Under the pieces are notes generated by a model, which was not told the origin of the DNA, searched no databases, and saw only the letters and a list, made by a program, of their open reading frames with translations. The position numbers and the translations under genes are program-made. Positions 34,553 through 43,475 of a stretch of DNA of 64,000 bases are shown here, in pieces. Position 1 is the first letter of the stretch. Every line of letters starts with the position of its first letter. The stretch spans positions 14,058 through 78,057 of the forward strand of contig CAAERO010000027.1 in assembly GCA_900758495.1 (NCBI GenBank). The letters are read 5' to 3'. Source of the DNA: Bacilli bacterium (GTDB lineage: Bacteria; Bacillota_I; Bacilli_A; RF39; UBA660).

Positions 34553-36204
34553 TATTTTTTCGCCACCTTTCTTTTTATTTTAATTAACATTTTCCTACCT
34601 AATACGTCATCTATAACACCCAGCTTATAAGATACTAAAAGATAAACACTCGCTCCAATAATAGTATACACCAAAATAATTGGAATATTTAAAAGTCTTA
34701 TTGAAGATGAAATTGGTATAATAAATTTAACTAAAAATAATGCTAAAATCATAAAAATATCAGCAAAAACTATTTTTCCAGTTATTTTAATAGTAGGTTT
34801 ATAACTAACATTACATTTTTTCTTTAAATAATACAAACATAAAATAATACCTACTAAGTAACCTAAAATAGTAGCAGTTATTGAACCATATACAGGTTGA
34901 AGTCCTAAGTTATAAAAAGTTTTTATTAAATAAACATTAGTTAAGGCTTTTATTAAAACACCTGTCAATAAAGAGATAAACACTTCTTTATAATATTTTA
35001 GAACTTGAACTATAGAAACTAAAGCTGTATAAGTAGATATAATTAAAGCAACAAAGATATAATATGCCATTATTTCTGCACCAACAAGAGATTTACTACC
35101 ATAAAATACATCCCATACTGGTTTTGCTAAAAATGATAAACCAATCGTCATTGGTACTGATAGAAACAATAAAATCTGTAATGTTTGATTAATTTTATGA
35201 TGAACTTCTTTCTTATCACCTTTAACTGACGATGAAGTAAGATTTGGTATTAAACTTATTATTATACCAGTAGAAATAGAAACTATTATCATGTTTAATT
35301 TATTTCCCCAGGTAGAAATAACACTCATAGAGTTCTCAGCCATCGCTGTTGTATAACCAGCGGTATGAACTAGTGTTTTAACTAATGTGGTCATATCAAC
35401 AAAATTATAGGCTGATTTAAAAACATCAATCATTATAAATGGTAAAGCATAGAAAAATATCTTTACTAATATTTCCTTAGTAGAAATTATTGGTTCATCA
35501 TTTTCTTCAGTTATTTCATTAATTTTCTTTTTATGTTTAAATACTTTATCAAGCAAATATAAATAACCTACTAATGCTCCTGCTGTAGCACCAAAAGTTG
35601 CTACTCCTACTGCAGTTGTTAATGATAAATGAAAAACATTTAAAGCAGCATATGAACCAAAGATAATTACTATTATACGCGCTATTTGTTCAACTACTTG
35701 AGAAATAGCTGTTGGAGTGATGAATTTATGTCCTTCCAAATAACCTCTATAAATACTTAAGACTGGTACTACTAAAATAGCTGTTGCTATTACTCTAATA
35801 ACATAAGTTACATCTTTTAGAGTATTACCACCTGTTAAATCGCCAATAATTGCTCTAGCAATAACTGGCGCAAATAACATTAAGACAGTAAAGACAAAAA
35901 TCCCCATAAAAATGGCAAGTCTTTTCCCTATCTTGAAGGCTTTTTCTTTAGCATTTTTATAACCCAATGTTTGATATTCGCTAATTATTTTAGAAATTGC
36001 ATTAGGAATACCAGCACAAGATAAAGATTGAAATAATAAATAAATGGTATAGGCATAACCATATAAAGCTCCACCTTGTTCCCCAATTATTGCGTAAAAA
36101 GGTATAACATAAAGCATTCCCAATACTTTAGTAATAACTATTCCCATAGTAGCGATAAATGCTCCATTTAGAAACGAATTTTGTTTAAGTTCTTTTTTTC
36201 TCAT
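34552..36204 (-). CDS. MurJ/SpoVB-type lipid flippase (MOP superfamily)
   Basis: About 550 residues and 14 membrane helices. The N-terminus NSFLNGAFIATMGIVITKVLG and PNAISKIISEYQTLG match the YtgP/SpoVB branch of polysaccharide biosynthesis exporters, which in Firmicutes flip lipid II. Start set at ATG 36204 since GGGAGCGTGAT lies upstream; an earlier ATG adds 14 residues that are not family-like. Shared position with two FemAB genes supports lipid II as cargo. Divergent from the second FemAB gene. Confidence 0.88.
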   Translation of the reverse strand: MRKKELKQNSFLNGAFIATMGIVITKVLGMLYVIPFYAIIGEQGGALYGYAYTIYLLFQSLSCAGIPNAISKIISEYQTLGYKNAKEKAFKIGKRLAIFMGIFVFTVLMLFAPVIARAIIGDLTGGNTLKDVTYVIRVIATAILVVPVLSIYRGYLEGHKFITPTAISQVVEQIARIIVIIFGSYAALNVFHLSLTTAVGVATFGATAGALVGYLYLLDKVFKHKKKINEITEENDEPIISTKEILVKIFFYALPFIMIDVFKSAYNFVDMTTLVKTLVHTAGYTTAMAENSMSVISTWGNKLNMIIVSISTGIIISLIPNLTSSSVKGDKKEVHHKINQTLQILLFLSVPMTIGLSFLAKPVWDVFYGSKSLVGAEIMAYYIFVALIISTYTALVSIVQVLKYYKEVFISLLTGVLIKALTNVYLIKTFYNLGLQPVYGSITATILGYLVGIILCLYYLKKKCNVSYKPTIKITGKIVFADIFMILALFLVKFIIPISSSIRLLNIPIILVYTIIGASVYLLVSYKLGVIDDVLGRKMLIKIKRKVAKK

Positions 36205-36240
36205 GTACACATCACGCTCCCATATAATCATATCATAATC

Positions 36241-36269
36241 TTGCACTTAGTGAAAGAATCAAGTATAAT
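36241..36269 (+). promoter_or_regulatory. Promoter of FemAB gene 2
   Basis: TTGCAC (36241-36246), 17 bases, TATAAT (36264-36269), 24 bases before the ATG. Confidence 0.75.
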
Positions 36270-36292
36270 TAGTTTAAGATTGAGGTGATATA

Positions 36293-37552
36293 ATGAAACT
36301 TATTGAACTATCTAAAACAGAATTTAATGATTATGTTAATCACTTAGAAACTTGTCCTTTTGAACAAAGTATTTATTGGGCAAAATTTAAAAGTGGCGAA
36401 ATGTGGCATGCTTATTATATAGGTCTTGAAGATAAAAATAAAATTTTAGGAGCAACTGTATTACTTTCAAAAGAAAACTTTGCTATTAAAAAAAGATTTT
36501 TCTATGCCCCACAAGGTTTTTTAATTGATTATAAGAATTATGACTTACTAGAGTTATTTACTAAAGAAGTTATTAATTTTATTAAAGAAAAAAATGGTAT
36601 TTATCTAAAACTTGACCCTGAAATAATGACTGCTAGTAAAGATGATAATGGAAATATTATTCAAGGTGGTATTAATAATTTATTTATTAAAGATTATTTA
36701 ACTAAAATTGGTTTTATTGAAAATACTAATGATACTATTAGTCCAAGATATGTGATGAAGCTTGACTTAACTAAAAGAAGTCTTAATGATATCTTAGATA
36801 ATATGCAAAAAAAAGCAAGACAGATAATTAAGAGAAATGATCGTCTTGGTTATATTGTAAGAGAACTTGATAAAGATGAATTTAATCTTTTTGAAGAAAT
36901 GATGAAAAAGATTAATAAGAATTTTAACACTTTAGAATGTACCCTTCCTTTCTATGAAGATTTATGTGATGCTTTTACTACTGATCAATTTAAGATTATG
37001 GTCGCTGAACTTAATTTAAATTTAACATTAGATAATTTAAAGAAGGAAGAAAAAGTCTTACAGATTGAAAAAGAAAAAAGAATAGGAATTTATCAAGAAG
37101 GCGGTATGACAGAAGAAACTTTTATTGATAAAGAACTTTTATATAATGAACAAAAGAAAATAATTAATAATAGAAGAAAATATTATACTGATTTGAAAGA
37201 AAAAACTAACCAAGATGTTATCTTTTTAGGTGGTTATTTATTTTTATTATATGGTAGAGAAGTCACCGCTCTAATGGGTGGTATGGTAGAAGAGTATATC
37301 GATTTAGATGCTTCTTATTCTATACATTATAAAATGATTAAAGAAGCAGTTGAAGATAATTACAATTCATATAATTTCTATGAAGTAAAAGATTTAAATG
37401 ATGGAAGTTATTATTTTAAGAAAAACTTTGGAGCAGAAATATTTGAACATATCGGCGAATTTGATTATCCTATTGATATGAATGTTTATAATAAGTATAA
37501 GAGATATTTTCCTTCGTATTATGGTGTAAAAACTATTTACAAAAGTAAATAA
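36293..37552 (+). CDS. FemAB/MurM-family peptidoglycan aminoacyltransferase (2)
   Basis: 419 residues, homologous to the FemAB protein encoded at 33335: FEQSIYWAKFKSG, ATVLLSKENF, FYAPQGFLIDY, KLDPEIM, MQKKARQIIKRNDRLGY and at the end HYKMIKEAVEDNYNSYNFYEV plus FKKNFGAE. The coiled-coil arm is also present (about 235-310). GAGGTGAT precedes the ATG. Two Fem paralogues on either side of the flippase suggest that two successive residues are added to the bridge, or that the two have different stem positions. Confidence 0.92.
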   Translation: MKLIELSKTEFNDYVNHLETCPFEQSIYWAKFKSGEMWHAYYIGLEDKNKILGATVLLSKENFAIKKRFFYAPQGFLIDYKNYDLLELFTKEVINFIKEKNGIYLKLDPEIMTASKDDNGNIIQGGINNLFIKDYLTKIGFIENTNDTISPRYVMKLDLTKRSLNDILDNMQKKARQIIKRNDRLGYIVRELDKDEFNLFEEMMKKINKNFNTLECTLPFYEDLCDAFTTDQFKIMVAELNLNLTLDNLKKEEKVLQIEKEKRIGIYQEGGMTEETFIDKELLYNEQKKIINNRRKYYTDLKEKTNQDVIFLGGYLFLLYGREVTALMGGMVEEYIDLDASYSIHYKMIKEAVEDNYNSYNFYEVKDLNDGSYYFKKNFGAEIFEHIGEFDYPIDMNVYNKYKRYFPSYYGVKTIYKSK

Positions 37553-37709
37553 TCATTGCTGAGAAGCAATATATTTGTTCTTCACCTGAAGGAAAGGAAC
37601 TAACTTCATATTTTATATCCACAACATCTCCTTCTAAATCATCTAAGAAGTTATTCATTGCTTCTTGTAAATCACTCTCGTCCTCAAAATCAAATATTTT
37701 CACTTTCAT
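37533..37709 (-). CDS. Cse60-like (DUF2758) small protein
   Basis: 58 residues from ATG 37709 (GGTGAT upstream). MKVKIFDFEDESDLQEAMNN, then VVDIKYEVS and QIYCFSAMIIY, is the DUF2758/Cse60 pattern; Cse60 is a sigma-E-controlled sporulation protein in Bacillus of unknown biochemistry. A longer frame upstream is not supported by a ribosome site. Its end overlaps the FemAB gene 2 end by 20 bases on the other strand. Confidence 0.75.
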   Translation of the reverse strand: MKVKIFDFEDESDLQEAMNNFLDDLEGDVVDIKYEVSSFPSGEEQIYCFSAMIIYFCK

Positions 37710-37757
37710 CTTTATCACCATATTTATTATAAAAAACTTTTTCCACAAAAATTGTTG

Positions 37758-37796
37758 AAAAAAATAAGACTGATTTCATTTTCAGTCTTATTTTAC
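37758..37796 (-). terminator. Terminator after clpB
   Basis: AATAAGACTGA (about 37762-37772) and TCAGTCTTATT (about 37782-37792) form an 11-bp stem, followed on the minus strand by TTTTTTTC. Confidence 0.85.
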
Positions 37797-39899
37797 TTCT
37801 ACTTTAGAAATTATTAGGTTATTATCCTTTACATCAAAAGTAACTGTAGCATTATATGGAATAGTTCCTTTTATTAATTCATGAGCAAGTAAGCTTTCTA
37901 TTGTTTTACTAACTTCTCGTTTCAAAGGTCTTGCTCCATAGTTAATATCATAACCTGCATCTACTAAATAATCTCTAGCAGTAGAAGTTAAAGATAATTT
38001 GATTTGGTCATTACTTAATCTTTTTTCAATATCTTTAATAATTTTATCAAGTATTTCGTAAATAACATTCTTAGTTAATGGCTTAAAAATAATTACTTCA
38101 TCAATACGATTAATAAATTCTGGACGAAAATGATTTTTTAATTCACTTTCTACTTTACTAGTATCACCATCTAGAATATATTCACTTCCAAGATTAGATG
38201 TCATTATAATAATAGTATTTTTAAAATCAACAGTACGTCCATTAGAATCAGTTATTCTACCATCATCTAAGATTTGTAGTAATAAGTTTAATACTTCTGG
38301 ATGAGCTTTTTCTATTTCATCAAATAATACTATACTATATGGATTACGTCTTACTGCTTCAGTAAGCTGTCCTCCTTCTTCGTAACCTACATATCCTGGA
38401 GGAGAACCAATAAGTCTTGAAACACTGAATTTTTCCATATACTCACTCATGTCGATACGAACCATATGTTTCTCATCATCAAATAATTCACTAGCAAGAG
38501 TTCTTGCTACTTCTGTCTTACCTACTCCAGTAGGTCCTAAGAAGATGAAAGAACCAATCGGACGATTAGGGTCTTTAATACCACTTCTTGATTTAATGAT
38601 AGCTTCACTTACTAAGTGTAGTGCTTCATCTTGACCCATTACTCTATGTTTCATTGCTTGTTCAAGATTCAATAGTTTTTCTTTTTCACTACTAATTAAT
38701 TTACTAAGTGGAATATTAGTCCATTTAGAAATGATTGATGCTATATCTTCTTCATCAACATGGTCGCTTAATAGTTTTTTAGTGTCTTTACTTTTTAACT
38801 CTTCTAGTTCTTTTTCAAGGCGAGGTAAAGTTCCATGTCTTAATCTTGCAGCTGTTTCTAAATCATATTTATTCTCAGCTTGTTCTAAATCAAATCTTGT
38901 TTTTTCTATTTCTTTTTTTTTGTTTTGTATTTTAGTATAAAGACCTTTTTCTTCCTCCCAAGCTTCTTTAAAGTCTTTCTCTTGTTTCTTCAAACCAACT
39001 AGTTCTTTATCAATTTCATCTTTACGATTCATTGATAACTGGTCTTTTTCTTTCTTGATTGCTTGGCGTTCTATTTCTAAGCTCATAATTTTTCTAGTTA
39101 AAGAATCAAGAGCATTAGGAACAGAATCCATCTGAACTCTTATTGTTGCACAAGCTTCATCTATTAAATCGATAGCTTTATCTGGTAAAAATCTATCTGT
39201 AATATATCTATCGGATAAGGTTGCAGCAGCAACAAGTGCTTTATCTTGAATAGTAACTCCATGATGAATTTCAAATCTTTCCTTAAGACCTCTTAAAATA
39301 GTAATTGTGTCCATTACACTTGGCTCGTTTACTTTAATCTTTTGAAAACGTCTTTCAAGAGCACCATCTTTTTCAATATATTTACGATATTCATTTAATG
39401 TAGTAGCACCTATTACATGAATCTCACCACGAGCTAACATTGGTTTCAAAATATTAGATGTATCCATAGCACCTTCCATATTACCAGTACCAACAATAGT
39501 ATGAATTTCATCGATGAACATAATGATAGAGCCTTCACTCTTCTTTATTTCATTTAAGACATTTTTTAGTCTTTCCTCAAATTCGCCACGATATTTAGCA
39601 CCAGCTACTAAAGAAGCCATATCTAATTCCCAAACTGTTTTATTTTTTAAACTTGCTGGTACATCACCTTTTACTATTCTTAAGGCAAGTCCTTCAACAA
39701 TGGCAGTTTTACCAACACCAGGTTCTCCTATTAATACGGGGTTATTTTTTGTTTTACGTGACAAAACCCTCGTAATATTTCTGATTTCTTCATCTCGACC
39801 AATAACTGGGTCTATCTTACCAGCAATAACTGCTTCATTTATATTACGTCCATATTTTTCTAAAACTTTTTCTTTTTCTTGATTTTGTTCTTGATACAT
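37788..39899 (-). CDS. clpB: ClpB-type AAA+ disaggregase lacking the N domain
   Basis: 703 residues from ATG 39899 (GAGGGG upstream). A longer reading to 39953 would cross the promoter and CIRCE, so it is rejected. Domains: D1 with GEPGVGKTAIVEG (about 60) and Walker B IIMFIDEIHTIVGTG; a long coiled-coil M domain (about 270-380) of ClpB length, not the short ClpC form; D2 with GPTGVGKTEVARTLA, VLFDEIEKAHPEV and GARPLKREV. The Clp_N domain present in full ClpB (about 860 residues) is missing, as in the short ClpB isoform. It rescues aggregated proteins with DnaK. Controlled by HrcA through a CIRCE element. Confidence 0.95.
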   Translation of the reverse strand: MYQEQNQEKEKVLEKYGRNINEAVIAGKIDPVIGRDEEIRNITRVLSRKTKNNPVLIGEPGVGKTAIVEGLALRIVKGDVPASLKNKTVWELDMASLVAGAKYRGEFEERLKNVLNEIKKSEGSIIMFIDEIHTIVGTGNMEGAMDTSNILKPMLARGEIHVIGATTLNEYRKYIEKDGALERRFQKIKVNEPSVMDTITILRGLKERFEIHHGVTIQDKALVAAATLSDRYITDRFLPDKAIDLIDEACATIRVQMDSVPNALDSLTRKIMSLEIERQAIKKEKDQLSMNRKDEIDKELVGLKKQEKDFKEAWEEEKGLYTKIQNKKKEIEKTRFDLEQAENKYDLETAARLRHGTLPRLEKELEELKSKDTKKLLSDHVDEEDIASIISKWTNIPLSKLISSEKEKLLNLEQAMKHRVMGQDEALHLVSEAIIKSRSGIKDPNRPIGSFIFLGPTGVGKTEVARTLASELFDDEKHMVRIDMSEYMEKFSVSRLIGSPPGYVGYEEGGQLTEAVRRNPYSIVLFDEIEKAHPEVLNLLLQILDDGRITDSNGRTVDFKNTIIIMTSNLGSEYILDGDTSKVESELKNHFRPEFINRIDEVIIFKPLTKNVIYEILDKIIKDIEKRLSNDQIKLSLTSTARDYLVDAGYDINYGARPLKREVSKTIESLLAHELIKGTIPYNATVTFDVKDNNLIISKVEVK

Positions 39900-39924
39900 A
39901 TATATCCCCTCACTTTCAAGAAAT

Positions 39925-39953
39925 ATTATATACCAAAAATTAGCACTTGTCAA
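39925..39953 (-). promoter_or_regulatory. Promoter of clpB
   Basis: TTGACA (39948-39953), 17 bases, TATAAT (39925-39930). The -35 hexamer lies inside the CIRCE element, so HrcA binding would block polymerase directly. Confidence 0.9.
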
Positions 39954-39966
39954 TAGTGAGTGCTAA
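39940..39966. promoter_or_regulatory. CIRCE operator (HrcA binding site)
   Basis: TTAGCACTT - 9 bases - GAGTGCTAA, a nearly perfect CIRCE (consensus TTAGCACTC-N9-GAGTGCTAA). It covers the -35 of clpB and also the stop codon (39963-39965) of the preceding surface-protein gene. Confidence 0.93.
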
Positions 39967-41747
39967 TTTATTTTATATGGTGCATCAGCAGTTCCATCTC
40001 CGCTTAATATAGTGATATCAGGCTTTAGATTTATGACTGGGCGTACTCCATATAAATCATTTGGAAGTTCCCAGTCACGAATTCCTCCAGAAGAAAGAAC
40101 GATAAAAATACGTACTTGTGAATAATTAGCATCATATTTAGCAGGAGATAGTGTCCAAAAACTATTACCATTATATAAATAATAATCATTATTTAATGTA
40201 TTAAATATTCCTCCAGCTAGAGCTACTTCATCAGCTGTGATTAGCGATATTGGATATTTCAACTTTGCTATTGAATTTGATAAGTTAAATTTATCATTAT
40301 CCTGAATACATTTTAAACTTGGTTTTTTCCTTTCATATACGCGTTGACGAGCTCCATAATAAGTTATCGGTGTCACTAAATAGCCAGAACCACTCAAAAC
40401 ACTTCTATCATTGCAAAATATTTCATTTGCTAATTTAGATGTATAACTTGCTAGATTATTCTGATACCAATTATCTATTGTTGTTTTAATAGTTGAATTA
40501 ATACTATTAGTTTGAGCTGTTGCTAGGGTTTTTGAGCTATAACTTATTGGTTGAACTATCATGGTTGTATCATTAATATAGCTTGTTACTTTATAAACAA
40601 CATTACAATATGTATTTAAACAACTGTATAACTGTTTTTTTACAATTTCATCATGATTATCTTTCCAGGTTAATTGTTTTATTGTTCCTGTTAAGGTGAA
40701 TTTCTTAGTAGATGCATCAAAAGTATACCCTGTTCCATAATTATATTTTGATGTATTAGTAAACCATCTGTAATCTATTGTTTCATTATCTTCATGTAAT
40801 TTAAAGTCTTCATTGTATTTATATCCTGCATAAGTTGGATCCCAATATTTACTATTAAATTGTGATTTCCCTATAGTAGCAGCTTCACCTTTATCACTAG
40901 TTTTCTTACCAGAATAAATCATTCTAACAGAACCATCTCCATTACGTCTTATTATTCTCCAAATAAATCCTGCAAAAGAAACATAGTTATTCTTTACTGC
41001 TCCTCTGTAGTAATAACTTCCTCCTTCATCATCTTCGGCCATGAAAAGTCCTTCATCTGTCGTTGCTGTTTTACTAAAGTCAGGTGTTCCTTTAGCTTTA
41101 ATATTAGTTTTTGCTATATCTACTGATGATTTATGATTATTCATTACTAACATACAATCTGATAAAGTATTGAAACCATTATCTTTACAATAACTATCAC
41201 CTTGACCTACTACTACTTTTATCTTTCCAAAGTAGTATTTATTCATTGCTGTATTATCTGCATCTATTGATAACCATACTCTTAAATTAAATTTATCTGT
41301 TCCTTTACTTTTAATTGTTCCTGTATATAATGCATTTGATATAGTTGATAAATTACTTGTTTTTAATGATTCACTATCATTTGCTAAGTTATATCTTATA
41401 AATTTATATGGTACTAATTCACAATCTGTTCCACATTTATTCTTAGCTTCTTTATCATCTTCTAAATAAATAGTATATTTTAAATCCGTAGTACCATTAT
41501 TTATTAAGAGAAAACTATAAGGTTCACTACTTAGTCCTTCACTATCTTCTTGAGGGATTGCATTTGTAAGACTTATGTCTTTAGAACTAGAATCATCTAA
41601 TTTTACATCCAAATCACCTACCTTATAGATAACTTTATTACTACTACCAACTATATTCTTTGTAAGTAAGGCATAACTTACTCCTAAAACCATAGTGGCT
41701 ACTAAAATTAAACAAATTATCAACATCAATCGTTTCCTTTTCTTCAT
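39963..41747 (-). CDS. Large surface protein with signal segment and DUF6273-like C-terminal domain
   Basis: 594 residues. N-terminal signal/anchor (about 8-28) ends in VSYALLT, as in TasA/camelysin-like surface proteins, followed by a beta-rich region with paired Cys (KCGTDCEL). The C-terminal half has YRGAVKNNYVSFAGFIWRII, an internal repeat-like region, then WTLSPAKYDANY and GVRPVINLKPDITI, the pattern of DUF6273. Such proteins are abundant and variable on this kind of gut bacterium. No LPXTG or lipobox. AGGAG precedes the ATG. Expression may be under the long leader with a G9 tract and a terminator (see those entries). Confidence 0.75.
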   Translation of the reverse strand: MKKRKRLMLIICLILVATMVLGVSYALLTKNIVGSSNKVIYKVGDLDVKLDDSSSKDISLTNAIPQEDSEGLSSEPYSFLLINNGTTDLKYTIYLEDDKEAKNKCGTDCELVPYKFIRYNLANDSESLKTSNLSTISNALYTGTIKSKGTDKFNLRVWLSIDADNTAMNKYYFGKIKVVVGQGDSYCKDNGFNTLSDCMLVMNNHKSSVDIAKTNIKAKGTPDFSKTATTDEGLFMAEDDEGGSYYYRGAVKNNYVSFAGFIWRIIRRNGDGSVRMIYSGKKTSDKGEAATIGKSQFNSKYWDPTYAGYKYNEDFKLHEDNETIDYRWFTNTSKYNYGTGYTFDASTKKFTLTGTIKQLTWKDNHDEIVKKQLYSCLNTYCNVVYKVTSYINDTTMIVQPISYSSKTLATAQTNSINSTIKTTIDNWYQNNLASYTSKLANEIFCNDRSVLSGSGYLVTPITYYGARQRVYERKKPSLKCIQDNDKFNLSNSIAKLKYPISLITADEVALAGGIFNTLNNDYYLYNGNSFWTLSPAKYDANYSQVRIFIVLSSGGIRDWELPNDLYGVRPVINLKPDITILSGDGTADAPYKIN

Positions 41748-41768
41748 TTATCTCACTCCTATATCAAC

Positions 41769-41810
41769 AAAAAAAGATAGACCTATACAAATATGTATAA
41801 ATCTACCTTT
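41769..41810 (-). terminator. Terminator-like hairpin in the 5' leader of the surface-protein gene
   Basis: On the minus strand GGTAGATTTATACA and TGTATAGGTCTATC form a 14-bp stem (three G-T pairs) with loop TATT, followed directly by seven T. It ends only about 25 bases before the ATG at 41747. It sits after the leader promoter, so read-through would need antitermination; otherwise it ends the unit upstream. Confidence 0.75.
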
Positions 41811-42018
41811 AAAGCACAATAAAAGAAAGTAGTTTTAATTAGATTGAATAAATACCCCCCCCCAAGTTAATCTATGGTTAACTTGAGAACTTAAGCAAAT
41901 TATGTAGAAAGAACGAACAATTTTTTTAATTTTATTTAAGTAAACATTGGTCATCATTCAATCCCTACTCTCTAGATGTCTTCAATACTTATAGCGGAAA
42001 AATATCAGTATTTTTGAC
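41811..42018 (-). promoter_or_regulatory. Long 5' leader with G9 tract and inverted repeat
   Basis: About 270 bases lie between the likely promoter and the surface-protein ATG. On the minus strand the leader carries CAAGTTAA-N7-TTAACTTG (41873-41895) next to an uninterrupted run of nine G (41865-41873), the longest G or C run seen in this AT-rich window, then the terminator hairpin. No gene is present. It could be a regulatory leader or a slippage-prone phase-variation tract. Confidence 0.5.
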
Positions 42019-42024
42019 ATTTAA

Positions 42025-42053
42025 ATCGTATCATGTTTTTTCATTCTTGGCAA
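42025..42053 (-). promoter_or_regulatory. Candidate promoter of the surface-protein gene
   Basis: TTGCCA (42048-42053), 17 bases, TACGAT (42025-42030) on the minus strand. The -10 is weaker than others in the window. Confidence 0.5.
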
Positions 42054-42067
42054 TAGATTTTATAATT

Positions 42068-42093
42068 AAAAGAAAAAAATGTCCAAATTTGAC
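42068..42093 (-). terminator. Terminator after the S41 peptidase gene
   Basis: AATGTC and GACATT (about 42070-42093) pair around a short AT loop, followed on the minus strand by TTTTTTTC. Confidence 0.8.
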
Positions 42094-42100
42094 ATTCTTA

Positions 42101-43345
42101 TTATTTACTTGCTAACTCAATAGCTGCTTTTAGTTGTGTATCATTATCTTCTATTAGTCTTTCACCATTTGCTAATTCTAGTTTAACTTCTTTTGTAGGA
42201 GATACACCCTTTTCATTAATCCAATTTCCCTTAGGAGTTAACCATTTTTGAACGGTATATTTAATAGTATCACCATTATTTAAATCACCAGTTTTTTGTA
42301 CTGTTCCTTTTCCATAAGAATTAACTCCTACTACTTCGGCACCATATGTTTCTTTAAAAGCACTTGCTAATATCTCACTAGCTGATGCACTATTTTCATT
42401 AATAATAATTGTTACTGGATATTTATAAGCAGCTTTACTACTAGTTCCATAAACTTTTTGTTTTTTATCTTTTGTTTGTAACTGATAAATAACATCTTTC
42501 TTGGTCATAAATAATGATAGTATATCAGTAACTTGTGTTAAGTATCCTCCTGGATTATCACGAACATCAATAACTAATTTATCAATTTTCTGTTTTTCTA
42601 AGGAAGTTAATTCTTTTTTTACTTGTTTGCCAATATTATTAGAAAACATTTCAATCTTTAAATAACCTATCTTCTTGCCATTTTGTTCATAAACTTTACT
42701 ACTAGTATATGGCATATCAACCGTTGTTCTAGTTACTTTCAATACTTTTTCTTGATTATCTCTAGTAATAGTTATCTCTACATCTTTACTTTTAGCATTT
42801 TTGATACTACTAACAACTTCCGAAAGAGTTTTCCCTTCTGTACTTGTTCCATTTACTTTAGTTATATAATCTCCTACTTTAATACCTGCTTTTTTAGCAG
42901 GAGTGTCATCAAATACTTTAGTTACTTTGACTTTGTTATTATCATTAGTAACCTCAACACCTATTCCTTCATAGTTACCCTCTAAAGTTTGATTAAAAGT
43001 TGTGCTATTAACACCATCAAAATAAGTAGCATATGGATCATCTAAATAATTAATCATTCCTTTAATACCAGCATCTATTAACTCTTCTTTATTAACACTA
43101 GTATAATAATTATTAACAATATCATTATAAGTTGCAACAAATTCTTTTAAATCACTGGGAACTGAACTACTAGCTGTATCTTTCTTACTAAAGTTTACTA
43201 CATTTCCAATTAAAAATCCAAAGAGAATAGCTATTATCATAATAATAACCATTTCAGGATAACTAAATCCTTCTTTTTGAATTGTTACAACTTCTTTTAC
43301 ATTATCTATATTTTCATCTTCAATTAGTTTTTCTTTTTTATTCAT
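42101..43345 (-). CDS. S41-family C-terminal processing peptidase (CtpA/CtpB-like)
   Basis: 414 residues. A membrane anchor at about 30-50, an N-terminal helical domain, a PDZ domain (about 110-190, GIGVEVTNDNNKVKVTKVF and AGIKVGDYITKVNG), then the S41 core: VIDVRDNPGGYL, nucleophile Ser in ENSASASEILASAF and catalytic Lys in NSYGKGTVQ. It cuts exported proteins near their C-termini, at the outer face of the membrane. GGTGAAAAA precedes the ATG. It belongs to the same strand run as the 163-residue membrane protein and asnS. Confidence 0.95.
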   Translation of the reverse strand: MNKKEKLIEDENIDNVKEVVTIQKEGFSYPEMVIIMIIAILFGFLIGNVVNFSKKDTASSSVPSDLKEFVATYNDIVNNYYTSVNKEELIDAGIKGMINYLDDPYATYFDGVNSTTFNQTLEGNYEGIGVEVTNDNNKVKVTKVFDDTPAKKAGIKVGDYITKVNGTSTEGKTLSEVVSSIKNAKSKDVEITITRDNQEKVLKVTRTTVDMPYTSSKVYEQNGKKIGYLKIEMFSNNIGKQVKKELTSLEKQKIDKLVIDVRDNPGGYLTQVTDILSLFMTKKDVIYQLQTKDKKQKVYGTSSKAAYKYPVTIIINENSASASEILASAFKETYGAEVVGVNSYGKGTVQKTGDLNNGDTIKYTVQKWLTPKGNWINEKGVSPTKEVKLELANGERLIEDNDTQLKAAIELASK

Positions 43346-43447
43346 TTTTTCACCTACCGTCTATATCATTGTATCATAGTTTTAAGTACTACCTAAATAA
43401 AAAATATACTAGATTATGATAATTTTTTCTTTATATGTAAAGATTGA

Positions 43448-43475
43448 AAAAACGTACAAGCGATTGACTCATACG
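43448..43475 (-). terminator. Terminator after the 163-residue membrane protein
   Basis: AACGTA (43452-43457) pairs with TACGTT (43469-43474) across a long loop, followed on the minus strand by TTTTTTC. Confidence 0.5.

Noticed and set aside
39900..39953. A longer ClpB start (54 bases upstream) giving extra N-terminal residues
   Set aside because: It would run through the -10, -35 and half of CIRCE. ATG 39899 has GAGGGG upstream and gives a clean N-terminus.
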